DNA of 47,953 bases from Candidatus Gastranaerophilales bacterium (GTDB lineage Bacteria; Cyanobacteriota; Vampirovibrionia; Gastranaerophilales; Gastranaerophilaceae): assembly GCA_947594025.1 (NCBI GenBank), contig CANQDZ010000007.1, forward strand, positions 1 to 47,953, written 5' to 3'. Shown piece after piece: positions 16,938-25,115 of the stretch. The position numbers and the translations under genes were made by a program. The notes under the pieces are model-generated. The model was not told the DNA's origin and did no database searches. It saw only the letters and a program-made list of their open reading frames with translations. How positions within the stretch are numbered: the stretch's first letter is position 1; each line of letters begins with the position of its first letter.

Positions 16938-17855
16938 ATGAAAAAAATACTATCATTAATAATTATTTGTTCATTTGTATTATTAAATCAAGCGGAAGCA
17001 AAAATTTTTGCAGGCGGATATGATAACCTTCCTTCGAAAAAATTTTCCGTTTTTAAATTTGATAAAGAAAAAAGAGAAGTTGTTAAATTTTTAAATGATA
17101 TGAACAAATATGCCAACAAAAAAGATATAGAAGCAGTCAAAAAAATGTACGACAAGAATTATATGTCATCCGACGGGTTTGATTATGAAACATATATGAA
17201 AATAACCAAAGAGACATTTGATTCATATCCCGATATTAAATATAAATCAAGAATTGACGATATTGTAATTACGGGTAACAGAGCAGTTGTCAAAATGTCT
17301 GATTATACAACCGCATCTTTAAGCCCTGACGTCAAATCAAGTGATAAAACGGGTAAACTTGAAAGTATATGTAAATATACGACAATTTTAACAAAAGACG
17401 ATGAAGGATGGAAAGTTTTGTATGATACTGTGGAATTTGAAGAATCCGCACTTAAATACGGCGATGCAAAAGATATTGATATAAATTTCGATACCCCGAA
17501 TATAATTGAACCAAACAAAGATTACACATTATCTTTAACCGTTGATTACCCAAAAGGACTTTTTTTAACCGCATCTATATGTAATGAAGAAATAATATAT
17601 CCGGATAAGGCGCCCGATGAAAGCTTTAGAAAAATAAAACGAGGAGTTCCTCTTGAGAGAATTGTCCGTTCAAACAAAAATAACAGAAATGAGTATGCAA
17701 TAGCGTCAATCGGAGTTACCAGAGTATCGGTTAAAGAGGATAAAGATGCTTCGCTTATAAATTTTGCTTTTAACTTGTCAGGCATGGCATTTATTATGAG
17801 GAGAGTCAACGTGCTTGATTTAAAAACAAACATAAAGGTTGAAGCTAATGATTAA
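16938..17855 (+). CDS. Exported NTF2-like domain protein
   Basis: 305 residues. Signal peptide with cleavage near residue 21 (NQAEA|KIF). Residues about 50-155 read like a SnoaL/NTF2-like domain: VVKFLNDMNKYANKKDIEAVKKMYDKNY, a middle KITKETFDSYPDIKY, then strands 'RIDDIVITGNRAVVKM' and 'YTTILTKDDEGWKVLYDTVEF', the typical conical-fold ending. The C-terminal 130 residues look beta-rich and are not recognised. The ribosome binding site AAGGA lies inside the end of the previous gene. The stop overlaps lspA by 8 bases. Catalytic function is not implied; such domains often only bind small ligands. Confidence 0.75.
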   Translation: MKKILSLIIICSFVLLNQAEAKIFAGGYDNLPSKKFSVFKFDKEKREVVKFLNDMNKYANKKDIEAVKKMYDKNYMSSDGFDYETYMKITKETFDSYPDIKYKSRIDDIVITGNRAVVKMSDYTTASLSPDVKSSDKTGKLESICKYTTILTKDDEGWKVLYDTVEFEESALKYGDAKDIDINFDTPNIIEPNKDYTLSLTVDYPKGLFLTASICNEEIIYPDKAPDESFRKIKRGVPLERIVRSNKNNRNEYAIASIGVTRVSVKEDKDASLINFAFNLSGMAFIMRRVNVLDLKTNIKVEAND

Positions 17856-18318
17856 GGATAAAAAAGCCCTTGTTTTTATTCTGATTTTTTCCGTATTTCT
17901 TATTTTGTTTGAAAGTTCCGTAAGAAAAATTATATCTTTAAATCAGGCACATCTTTTGATGAGTGGTAATCCGATTTTAAAATTTCAAATCGTAAGCAAC
18001 TATGGCGCAGCGTGGGGAATTTTTCAAAATTCAAAGATATTTTTAATCGGTTTTGCAATTTTGATTTTGATTTTAAGTCTTTTTTATGTTCTTCGAAATT
18101 TATGTTTTGATAATAAAATTGAAATTTTATCTTTTGCACTGTTTATCGGAGGTACACTGGGCAACTTAATTGAGAGGCTGAGTCTCGGGCATGTGGTGGA
18201 TTATATAAAAATAGTTTCTTTAAATTTTCCAATATTTAACATATTTGACACTTGTATAGTGTGCGGAATTTTATTGTTTATAATAAACTCGCTAATTTCA
18301 AAAAGGAATGCGGAATGA
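17848..18318 (+). CDS. lspA: Lipoprotein signal peptidase (signal peptidase II)
   Basis: 156 residues, four membrane segments. Cleaves the signal peptide of prolipoproteins after lipid attachment to the conserved Cys, at the inner membrane. Seen: NYGAAWGIF (family N.GAAFGI block), GGTLGNLIERLSLGHVVDYI with the predicted catalytic Asp118, and FPIFNIFD with Asp134; family aspartyl-protease residues are therefore present. A TTG at 17839 would touch the AAAGG ribosome binding site, so I use the ATG at 17848, which overlaps the previous gene by 8 bases. Its stop overlaps the next start as ATGA (18315-18318), so translation is probably coupled to rluD. Confidence 0.93.
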   Translation: MIKDKKALVFILIFSVFLILFESSVRKIISLNQAHLLMSGNPILKFQIVSNYGAAWGIFQNSKIFLIGFAILILILSLFYVLRNLCFDNKIEILSFALFIGGTLGNLIERLSLGHVVDYIKIVSLNFPIFNIFDTCIVCGILLFIINSLISKRNAE

Positions 18319-19268
18319 CGACATTAAGGTATGAATATAAAAACGAAATGCGCCTTGATGTTTTTTTGTCTCAGGAACTTAAAGATTTTTCAAGGTCAAA
18401 AATTCAAAAGTTTATAAAAAACGGGGAAGTACTGGTTAACGAAAAAAAAGAGAAAGGCTCTTATTTATTAAGGGAAAGAGATATTATAGATGTTTTAGAA
18501 GTGTCCGAAAAAGATGAAATTATTCCGCAGGATATTAAGCTGAATATTGTGTATGAAGATGATTATCTTATCGTCTTAAATAAACAAAAAGGCATTTTGA
18601 CTCATCCGACAGCCAATCAAACTGACAATACTCTTGTGAATGCCCTTTTGTATCATTGCGGTGAAAATTTATCGAATGTTGACGGAGACAATAGAAGAAG
18701 GGGCATAGTGCACAGGCTTGATAAAAATACGGCAGGGCTTATGCTTGTTGCAAAAACAAATGAAGCTCATATCGAGCTTGCAAGGCAAATTAAAGAAAAA
18801 GAGGCTGTAAGAAAGTACAGAGCCGTTGTATACGGTAATCTCGAAAAAGACTTTGACACAATTAGTATTCCTCTTGTTAAAAATATAAAAGATACGGTTA
18901 AAGTAAAAGCCGCCGATTTAAATGATAAAAATGCCAAAGGTGCGGTGACTCTTTATAAAGTAATAGAAAGATTTGAAGGCGCAACTTATGTTGAATTTGA
19001 ACTTAAAACGGGAAGAACTCACCAAATAAGGGCACACATGGCACATTTAAATCACCCCGTTGCAGGCGATACTCTATATGGTTCAAAAGGCTTTAAACAT
19101 CCCGTTTTATCTAAAATAAAAACGCAAGAGCAGGTGCTGCAATCATATTTTATAAGTTTTAAACACCCTATAACTTGTGATAAAATGGAATTTGAACTCA
19201 CCCCAAAGGAATGGGACAAAGACATAATAACCGTGTTAAATGCACTCAGGGAGAATAAAAATGAGTAA
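18315..19268 (+). CDS. rluD: RluA/RluD-family rRNA pseudouridine synthase
   Basis: 317 residues. N-terminal S4 RNA-binding domain (residues about 12-70: RLDVFLSQELKDFSRSKIQKFIKNGEVLVN), then the catalytic domain with IVHRLDKNTAG carrying the catalytic Asp136, VRKYRAVVYG and the C-terminal GRTHQIRAHMAHLNHPVAGD block. It isomerises uridines, in RluD-type enzymes in helix 69 of 23S rRNA; exact targets are not shown by sequence, so RluD rather than RluC or RluA is a best guess. Start by ATGA overlap with lspA, with AAGGA just upstream. The pairing lspA-rluD is common in bacteria. The end overlaps the next gene by 8 bases. Confidence 0.9.
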   Translation: MTTLRYEYKNEMRLDVFLSQELKDFSRSKIQKFIKNGEVLVNEKKEKGSYLLRERDIIDVLEVSEKDEIIPQDIKLNIVYEDDYLIVLNKQKGILTHPTANQTDNTLVNALLYHCGENLSNVDGDNRRRGIVHRLDKNTAGLMLVAKTNEAHIELARQIKEKEAVRKYRAVVYGNLEKDFDTISIPLVKNIKDTVKVKAADLNDKNAKGAVTLYKVIERFEGATYVEFELKTGRTHQIRAHMAHLNHPVAGDTLYGSKGFKHPVLSKIKTQEQVLQSYFISFKHPITCDKMEFELTPKEWDKDIITVLNALRENKNE

Positions 19269-19611
19269 TATACTTATGATAATAGCAATAATTGAAACGA
19301 TATTAGTTGTTATGTTTGCAAACAACAATGCTTCAAATATTTTGAATTTGAATATAAATTATACTGATATCTCAGTTACGACAGGCTTTTTTGGCATTTG
19401 TATTTTAATTTATACACTCGGTATAACAGCCGGTGTATTAATTATGTTTAAGGGCATATTTTTGAGCTCTAAAAGGGCAAATTCCGCTAAAAGAATGCTT
19501 GAAAAACAGTCAATCAGCGCAGATGATTCAGAGCTTCAAATAAGAGCACTTGAAAACAAAATTAAGACCCTTGAAACCGCACTTGATAAAGCGTTAAACA
19601 AAAATAATTAA
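19261..19611 (+). CDS. LapA-like (DUF1049-type) small membrane protein
   Basis: 116 residues with two membrane segments (about 3-22 and 43-66) and a C-terminal cytoplasmic coiled coil (SELQIRALENKIKTLETALDKAL). The layout, two helices separated by an N-rich loop (FANNNASNILNLNINY) then a basic coil, matches LapA/YciS-type proteins that in E. coli help with lipopolysaccharide assembly control; the match is by architecture only. ATG at 19261 follows GGGAG; it overlaps the rluD stop by 8 bases. Its TAA stop shares the palindrome TTAA (19608-19611) with the stop of the convergent gene. Confidence 0.6.
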   Translation: MSNILMIIAIIETILVVMFANNNASNILNLNINYTDISVTTGFFGICILIYTLGITAGVLIMFKGIFLSSKRANSAKRMLEKQSISADDSELQIRALENKIKTLETALDKALNKNN

Positions 19612-20492
19612 CCGATAAAGTCTTTAAAAGTTTCTCTTTGAAGCTGGGTATAGTTATTGTTAAACAGTGGTCGAGGAAGCGCAGCATTGTTTAGCTGTGT
19701 GTTCTTTTGGTGATTTTTTGTCGTTAATTTTTTATTTAATGCGGGAAGACCGAAGCCTATAAAGCTTACAACCAAGCCTAATGAACCTGCTTGAAACCAA
19801 GCGTTAACTCTTTTGCCTGCTTTTGTAAGAGGATTATTGATATCGGTTAATTTTTTAATCAAATTATTTACTTTGCCGTTTGTGTCTTTTTCGATTAATT
19901 CAATAATTTCTTTAGCGCCTTTACCTTTAATATCTCCCAAGGCTTCAGTTGTTACTTCGGAAAGCTCCCTATTCAGGTTCAAAGCTTTTGAAGGGTCACC
20001 GCCATTTTCACCCAAGAATTTAACAAGTTTTGTTAAATCTTCTTTTGATGTTATGTTGCCGTATTTTGAAGCAATTTGTTCACTTGACATTGCGGCAACA
20101 CCTGACGGTCTTATGTAGTCATAAAATTTAGAAAATATATTTTTGCAATTTTTAGTATTTGGGCCGTCTTTTGCAAGAACAAGTCCCGTAGGTTTTGTCA
20201 TAAGCTTTGAAAAACCTGCTTTTAAACCCTTCATTGCAAATAGGATTGTTAAAATTGTGATAGAATCACGAGTTAAGATTTCACGTCTTTCATCCGCGTC
20301 TCTTGCTTGAAGAATTCTCGGACCGATAACAGCTGACAATAATAAAGTGTTGAATGCTATCGTGTTCATGTTGAAACCGTCCGCTTCAAAGAACTTAGCA
20401 GCCTTTTGAAGTCCTTTTCCGGATTTCATATTTTGTCCTATTTGGGTGCAAGCCCTTCTTGCGCCGGTTGTTATTGCGGAAATTGCGCTCAT
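19608..20492 (-). CDS. Unknown protein with membrane segments
   Basis: 294 residues, not recognised. Hydrophobic stretches lie at about residues 43-60 (MNTIAFNTLLLSAVIGP), 76-92 (ITILTILFAMKGLKAGF) and 232-250 (GSLGLVVSFIGFGLPAL); the central part is polar and helical with Lys/Glu-rich turns. No signal peptide. It starts inside the end of the gene at 20489-21394 by a 4-base ATGA overlap, so the two are translated in sequence and probably work together. Ends tail-to-tail with the LapA-like gene, sharing TTAA. Likely lineage-specific. Confidence 0.65.
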   Translation of the reverse strand: MSAISAITTGARRACTQIGQNMKSGKGLQKAAKFFEADGFNMNTIAFNTLLLSAVIGPRILQARDADERREILTRDSITILTILFAMKGLKAGFSKLMTKPTGLVLAKDGPNTKNCKNIFSKFYDYIRPSGVAAMSSEQIASKYGNITSKEDLTKLVKFLGENGGDPSKALNLNRELSEVTTEALGDIKGKGAKEIIELIEKDTNGKVNNLIKKLTDINNPLTKAGKRVNAWFQAGSLGLVVSFIGFGLPALNKKLTTKNHQKNTQLNNAALPRPLFNNNYTQLQRETFKDFIG

Positions 20493-21394
20493 TGTTGTTT
20501 AACCTCCGCAACGTTATCTATTTCTGCTTCAGGGTTTGTTTTGCTTATGCTGTAAATTTTTGGAAGAATTACAAGAACAACGCCTGAAAGTAGAGTTAAT
20601 GCTACATTTGTTATAAATCTTGAACCTATTCTTAAATTTTTAAATTGCTCTATGTTTTTTGGAGCTTTTTTTGTAAAGTCGTCAGCATATTTTTTTACAT
20701 AAGTTATCAGCTTGCCGAATGCAACAGAGTTGTTTTCGCTAAGTTGTGCTGAAAGCAAGTCGTCTGATAAGTTTGAAACTTGTGTTTTTTTAATTTTTGA
20801 GAATTTATCAATTAAAGTTCCAAGTAATTCATCTTGACATGTACCGTTGCCTTTTGCAAACATACGTTTTAAAAAGTTTCTTTTTGGAGCATTTTCGATT
20901 TTGCAAACATCTTCCGTTATTTCTTTTGCAAAGTTTGAAAGTTCTTTATCCTTTAAGCCCATATTTTCGCCAACTCTTGTGAATACATCTTCATAGAACA
21001 CTTTACGGGCATTATTTTCAAAATTTGCATTTTGAGTTGATTTGCTGATTATATCACTCAGGTCTTTTATTGATTTAACGGGAATGTCGTTTGCCGTACC
21101 CGTGAGTTTTCTTGCAACCGCTTGAACCGCCATAGGCACAAGAAACATGCTTGTTCCGGTTAAGCTTTCTCTGAGGGCTGTTTCCGTTGCTGCTATATAG
21201 TTTAATTTGCCTGTTTTTTCTCTGTTTCTGTTTAAAGATGACACCGTTCTCGGTAAACCGCAAGCCGTAACATCCTGCACCATAAAATCAGCAGCTTTTC
21301 CGCCTCTTGCGATAGCGTCAAAGACTTTAACCAGTGCGTCCGAAACTCCTACACCTTTAAATGAAGTTGTGGTATTGTTTATGCTTCTAATCAT
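20489..21394 (-). CDS. Unknown protein with N-terminal IN...SFKG signature and C-terminal membrane helix
   Basis: 301 residues, no known domain. It opens MIRSINNTTTSFKG, the same IN then SF[K/S]G pattern as the proteins at 11254 and 34263. The body is helical and charged; hydrophobic stretches lie near residues 95-110 (GTSMFLVPMAVQAVA) and 260-285 (FITNVALTLLSGVVLVILPKIY), the latter a convincing membrane helix followed by an acidic tail. The start ATG has a weak AAGG 11 bases upstream. It is the first gene of a two-gene minus-strand unit. An AT-rich 140-bp gap separates it from the divergent gene at 21535; no clear promoter for this strand was identified. Confidence 0.65.
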   Translation of the reverse strand: MIRSINNTTTSFKGVGVSDALVKVFDAIARGGKAADFMVQDVTACGLPRTVSSLNRNREKTGKLNYIAATETALRESLTGTSMFLVPMAVQAVARKLTGTANDIPVKSIKDLSDIISKSTQNANFENNARKVFYEDVFTRVGENMGLKDKELSNFAKEITEDVCKIENAPKRNFLKRMFAKGNGTCQDELLGTLIDKFSKIKKTQVSNLSDDLLSAQLSENNSVAFGKLITYVKKYADDFTKKAPKNIEQFKNLRIGSRFITNVALTLLSGVVLVILPKIYSISKTNPEAEIDNVAEVKQQ

Positions 21395-21522
21395 CTATAA
21401 TTAACCTTCACTGTTATAATTAAAATACATAATCAATTTTTATTGTTATTTTTACATTTAAAATTTAAAAAAATTTACAAAAGTTAAACATTACATTTCT
21501 TTTTTTTAATTTTAAAAAATGT

Positions 21523-21528
21523 TAAAAT
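21523..21528 (+). promoter_or_regulatory. -10 element directly before the GNAT-like gene
   Basis: TAAAAT followed by ATTTTT then the ATG at 21535; the identical 15-base string occurs before trmFO (42784-42798). Transcription would start at or next to the ATG. Confidence 0.45.
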
Positions 21529-21534
21529 ATTTTT

Positions 21535-22512
21535 ATGGCAAAAATCAAAAAAGTTATACTCCATAACAAAAAGCTCTTAAGCTGCCTTGTTCCTCACACG
21601 GGATACGATTTCTTTACAACGGGGTTTGCCCCGTTTCCGTTTGATGCCGTTAATTTTATTTTGCCCCTAAGATTTAAATTCTTTCAAGATGCTTATCTGA
21701 TTATGGAAAATAAAGAGGTTAAGGGATTTGTTTCTCTTGAGGTTGAGAAGGGTAGCAAATACCGGATTAATATAAGCAAATTCTTTTTAAACGAAAACTC
21801 TCTTGAATACGGCGAACAGTTGATTAATTATGTAACTTCAAGGTATAGCGCAATAGGCGCGACCTCTTTTAATATAAAGTTTGACAGCACATACGAAAAA
21901 CTTATTAATCTTTTGATTAATAACTGTAAGTTTAGAGTAAGCTCACAGGAAAAAATATACAAAATAGAAAACATAAAAAACACGGAAGGCACTCTAAATT
22001 ATTTTTATTCTTTCTCTAATCATGATGCTCAAAGTGTTTTAGAACTTGTAAACTCTTGTATAAACGGTTATCAAAGAGGGACTTTTGGCAAGAGTGAAGG
22101 TCACTTTAGAGAAAATTTAATAAATGAACTTGACAGTAAAACCATGTTCAAATATATATTCAAAGCCGATGATAAAGATGACATAAGGGGGTATTTCAGT
22201 ATATTTAGTCTTGATAATAAAAACTATATAGTGGATTTGATATTAGACCCTGCTTATAATCCTTATTTTATTGATATTATGAGTTTCTGTTCGCGTGAAA
22301 TACAAAAAAGGAAAAAGAATTTTTCAATTTATTTAAGGCTTAACCAATGTTTTATGAATTTTGGCGAACTTGATGAAATCGCAAGACAAGAAGAAGGATT
22401 TGAGTTTTTAAAACAAAATATAATTTTAACAAAAGATTTCTATGTCCCAATTAAAGAGGGAGAAAAAAATAAAGTAGTTTTCTTTGATGCTTTAAATCTT
22501 AATGCAAATTAA
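21535..22512 (+). CDS. Possible GNAT-like acyltransferase-fold protein
   Basis: 325 residues. The two halves each resemble a degraded acetyltransferase (GNAT) arrangement: 'DAYLIMENKEVKGFVSLEV....INISKFFLNENSLEYGEQLINYVTSRY' in the first half and 'YIFKADDKDDIRGYFSIFSLDNKNYIVDLILDP' in the second, strands that often flank the acyl-CoA site. The usual pyrophosphate-binding Q/RxxGxG/A loop is not evident, so catalytic activity is uncertain. TAAAAT lies 6 bases before the ATG and no ribosome binding site is present, suggesting a leaderless mRNA. Its stop shares TTAA (22509-22512) with the convergent gene. Confidence 0.55.
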   Translation: MAKIKKVILHNKKLLSCLVPHTGYDFFTTGFAPFPFDAVNFILPLRFKFFQDAYLIMENKEVKGFVSLEVEKGSKYRINISKFFLNENSLEYGEQLINYVTSRYSAIGATSFNIKFDSTYEKLINLLINNCKFRVSSQEKIYKIENIKNTEGTLNYFYSFSNHDAQSVLELVNSCINGYQRGTFGKSEGHFRENLINELDSKTMFKYIFKADDKDDIRGYFSIFSLDNKNYIVDLILDPAYNPYFIDIMSFCSREIQKRKKNFSIYLRLNQCFMNFGELDEIARQEEGFEFLKQNIILTKDFYVPIKEGEKNKVVFFDALNLNAN

Positions 22513-23450
22513 CCTCTGAATTTTAACGAATATAAATCAAAATCTTCAGATTTAAATCCGTATTCACCGTTAGGTTCAACAATTTTTTCAAAGAAACGCG
22601 ATATGCCCATTGTTCTTAAATCAAAGGCAGGGTACTCAAAATAACCGTATCTTGAAGCAAAAAGAGTCGTAACGATAATCTTGTTGTAGTATCTAAAGCT
22701 TGATATTTTTTCCAGAACCTTAATGGCAGGTCCTTTTAAGGTCGGATCCGAAAGCGCATCGTACGACAATGTAAAACTTGTTTGTATTCCGTTTGCTTTA
22801 TTTTTTGGATATATCTCTTTAATTAAGTTAACTAACCCTCTTAAGTGCACATCAAATTTATTAAAATTGTCGCAAACAATTACAATTTTTCCACCCTTTA
22901 AGGCGCCCTTAATACCTTGTTTTTCAAATAAATTGTAGAGAATATATTTATTGTTATCTTCCTTGATGTCGGCAATTTTTCTTCTGTCTTTTGTCAAGTT
23001 TTCATCAGTTGTATATTCAAGGTGAATGTCCAATAAGCCGACAAAACATCTGTTCACAAGAGTGGTTTTTTTAAGTTCTTCTTCAATTTCTTTATTTAAT
23101 TCGGCTTCTTCCTTTTCTTTATTTAAAAACTCTCTCTTTTGGCTTTCACGTATGCAGGCTTCAAGAACTTCCATCAAAGCTGTTTTTATAGCCAAATGAA
23201 CTACAAAAAGTATTACTGCCGCAGGAAAATAGCTGATATCTATCGGTCTTCCGGCAAAATCAACGGTATACGGCATCATGTTTCTTACAATGTTTGGAAC
23301 ATATTCTATAATGCCAAAAAATCCCGACCCGTCGTATGCAAAGTTTATAAATCTGTAACACCAAACAGCAATGCATAAAAATGCAAGCCATACGCATAAA
23401 GCTTGAACTATTTCTGCAATTTTATATAATGCCGTAAAAAGATGTTTCAT
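22509..23450 (-). CDS. Two-helix membrane protein with possible degenerate cyclase-like domain
   Basis: 313 residues. Two membrane helices (about 13-36 and 72-93) with a short external loop, then a charged coiled coil (about 97-130, EKEEAELNKEIEEELKK) and a soluble domain of about 180 residues. In the latter, NRCFVGLLDIHLEY, GGKIVIVCDNF and NKIIVTTLFASRYGYFEY occur in the order and spacing of strands in class III nucleotide cyclase domains, but metal and base-binding residues are not obvious; this is a tentative structural analogy. Start codon overlaps the panC stop by one base (TAATG), so it is the last gene of the minus-strand operon beginning at 30402. Confidence 0.65.
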   Translation of the reverse strand: MKHLFTALYKIAEIVQALCVWLAFLCIAVWCYRFINFAYDGSGFFGIIEYVPNIVRNMMPYTVDFAGRPIDISYFPAAVILFVVHLAIKTALMEVLEACIRESQKREFLNKEKEEAELNKEIEEELKKTTLVNRCFVGLLDIHLEYTTDENLTKDRRKIADIKEDNNKYILYNLFEKQGIKGALKGGKIVIVCDNFNKFDVHLRGLVNLIKEIYPKNKANGIQTSFTLSYDALSDPTLKGPAIKVLEKISSFRYYNKIIVTTLFASRYGYFEYPAFDLRTMGISRFFEKIVEPNGEYGFKSEDFDLYSLKFRG

Positions 23451-24313
23451 TAAAGTACCATATTATCAATTAATCTTATAGTTCCGTCTTTTTGCGGGAA
23501 CCTGACTGCGCAGAGTGCAATGCAGTCTTTATTAATTATATCAATTTTTTCAAAATTACTCAAATCGAGTATTTCAAAATAATCAATGTCTTCGCCGTCA
23601 AGTATGGTAAGAGCGGTGTCTATCAGTGTTTCGGCTGAATTTACGCCATTTTTATACAAATCTTTTATTGTAAATAAAGCTTTACTTAATTTTAAGGCTC
23701 TTTTTCTGTTTTCTTCATTTAAGTATCTGTTCCTGCTTGAAAGTGCAAGTCCGTCACTTTCCCTTACAATAGGACAGCCTATAATTTCTATATCAAAATT
23801 TAAGTCCCTCACCATTTTTTTAATTATAAAAAGCTGCTGAGCATCCTTTTGACCAAAATAAGCCCTGTTTGGTTTTGCCAAATTAAAAAGTTTTGAAACT
23901 ATGGTTGCAACACCGTCAAAATGTCCGGGACGGGATTTTCCGCAAAGTTTACTTACATCATTATAAGAAGGGCAAACAAGAGTTGTATCTTTCATATTTG
24001 AATACATCTCATCCGGACTTGGAGCAAAAAGAATATCACATCCTGCATCTTTGCACAGTTTGGCATCTTCCTCTAATGTTCTCGGGTATCTTTCATAATC
24101 CTCATTCGGTCCAAATTGAGTCGGGTTTACAAAGTCGCTTACAATCGTAAAATCATTATCGTTTACTGATTTTTTAATTAAGCTTAAATGTCCCCCATGC
24201 AAGGCTCCCATTGTGGGTACAAGCCCTATTGTTTTTGTTTTTTTAACTTCGTTTACCGCTTCAATTAACTCTTTAGTTGTTTTTATAATTTTCAAGTTTT
24301 TCTTTTTCCTCAT
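23450..24313 (-). CDS. panC: Pantoate--beta-alanine ligase
   Basis: 287 residues. Joins pantoate and beta-alanine with ATP to give pantothenate, the coenzyme A precursor. Seen: PTMGALHGGHLSLI (the HxGH nucleotidyl-transferase signature) near residues 33-46, SDFVNPTQFGPNEDYERYPRT, FGQKDAQQLFIIKKM and ALSSRNRYL, the KMSKS-like loop. Length is normal. The ATG at 24313 lies inside panB with no clear ribosome binding site; a TTG six codons later is an alternative. Next to panB as in many bacteria; panD (source of beta-alanine) is not in the window. Confidence 0.96.
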   Translation of the reverse strand: MRKKKNLKIIKTTKELIEAVNEVKKTKTIGLVPTMGALHGGHLSLIKKSVNDNDFTIVSDFVNPTQFGPNEDYERYPRTLEEDAKLCKDAGCDILFAPSPDEMYSNMKDTTLVCPSYNDVSKLCGKSRPGHFDGVATIVSKLFNLAKPNRAYFGQKDAQQLFIIKKMVRDLNFDIEIIGCPIVRESDGLALSSRNRYLNEENRKRALKLSKALFTIKDLYKNGVNSAETLIDTALTILDGEDIDYFEILDLSNFEKIDIINKDCIALCAVRFPQKDGTIRLIDNMVL

Positions 24314-25115
24314 CTTTTAATCTGAAGCTTTCATTTTCGTTTGGAAAACTGCCGTTTCTTACATCTTCAATATAATTTTTTGCGCTGTCTTCTAAAACTT
24401 GAGCCAGATTTGCGTATTTGCGAGCAAATTTCGGACAAAAGTCTTTAAATTTGCCAAGCACATCATCACTCACAAGTATTTGTCCGTCACATTTTGAACC
24501 TGCTCCAATTCCTATTGTTGGGATTGATAAGTTTTGGGAAATGTATTCCGCACTTTCCGTCGGAACCATTTCAAGCACCAATGCAAAGGCGCCTGCATTT
24601 TCCAACTCTTGTGCCTGCTTTAAAATTTCAAGCGTTGTATCTAAATTCTTGCCCGATACAACATGCCCGCCAATTGTATTTATAAATTGCGGCGTAAAAC
24701 CAAGATGCGCCATAACGGGAATTCCTGATTCCGTTAGTCTTTTAACTGTTTCTGCGATGTATTTTGAACCGCCTTCGATTTTAACGGCATCCGCACCGCA
24801 TTTTATGAGTTCTCCCGCATTTAAAACGGCATCAGATATATTTGCTTGATAGCTTAAAAACGGCATATCTGCAATAACAAGAGCATTCTTAACCCCTCTT
24901 GCAACTGCGGATGTAAAGATTTTCATCTCGTTCATAGAAACTTTTACGGTTGAGTTATAACCAAGTATAACCTGCCCTAAGGAATCACCTATAAGTATTC
25001 CGTCAAGTCCGGCTTCGTCAAATATCTTTGCAGTCGAATAATCATATGCCGTAAGTAAAGATATTTTTTTATTTTGAAGTTTGTATTCCTTTAGCTTCTT
25101 TGCTGTTATTTTCAT
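24273..25115 (-). CDS. panB: 3-methyl-2-oxobutanoate hydroxymethyltransferase
   Basis: 280 residues from the chosen start. Transfers a hydroxymethyl group from methylene-tetrahydrofolate to ketoisovalerate, the first committed pantothenate step. Seen: LTAYDYSTAKIFDEAG, LIGDSLGQVILGY, VKIEGG, HLGFTPQ and GIGAGSKCDGQILVSDD, including the metal-binding Asp of IGDSLG. I start at the ATG of MKITAKK (25115), which overlaps the yvcK stop as ATGA and follows AAAGG; a longer frame to 25145 adds only a Lys-rich tail inside yvcK. Overlaps panC by 41 bases. Confidence 0.96.
   Translation of the reverse strand: MKITAKKLKEYKLQNKKISLLTAYDYSTAKIFDEAGLDGILIGDSLGQVILGYNSTVKVSMNEMKIFTSAVARGVKNALVIADMPFLSYQANISDAVLNAGELIKCGADAVKIEGGSKYIAETVKRLTESGIPVMAHLGFTPQFINTIGGHVVSGKNLDTTLEILKQAQELENAGAFALVLEMVPTESAEYISQNLSIPTIGIGAGSKCDGQILVSDDVLGKFKDFCPKFARKYANLAQVLEDSAKNYIEDVRNGSFPNENESFRLKDEEKEKLENYKNN

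Noticed and set aside
24418-24849. 143-codon plus-strand frame opposite panB
   Set aside because: Mirror frame of the conserved panB gene, composition typical of an antisense shadow.
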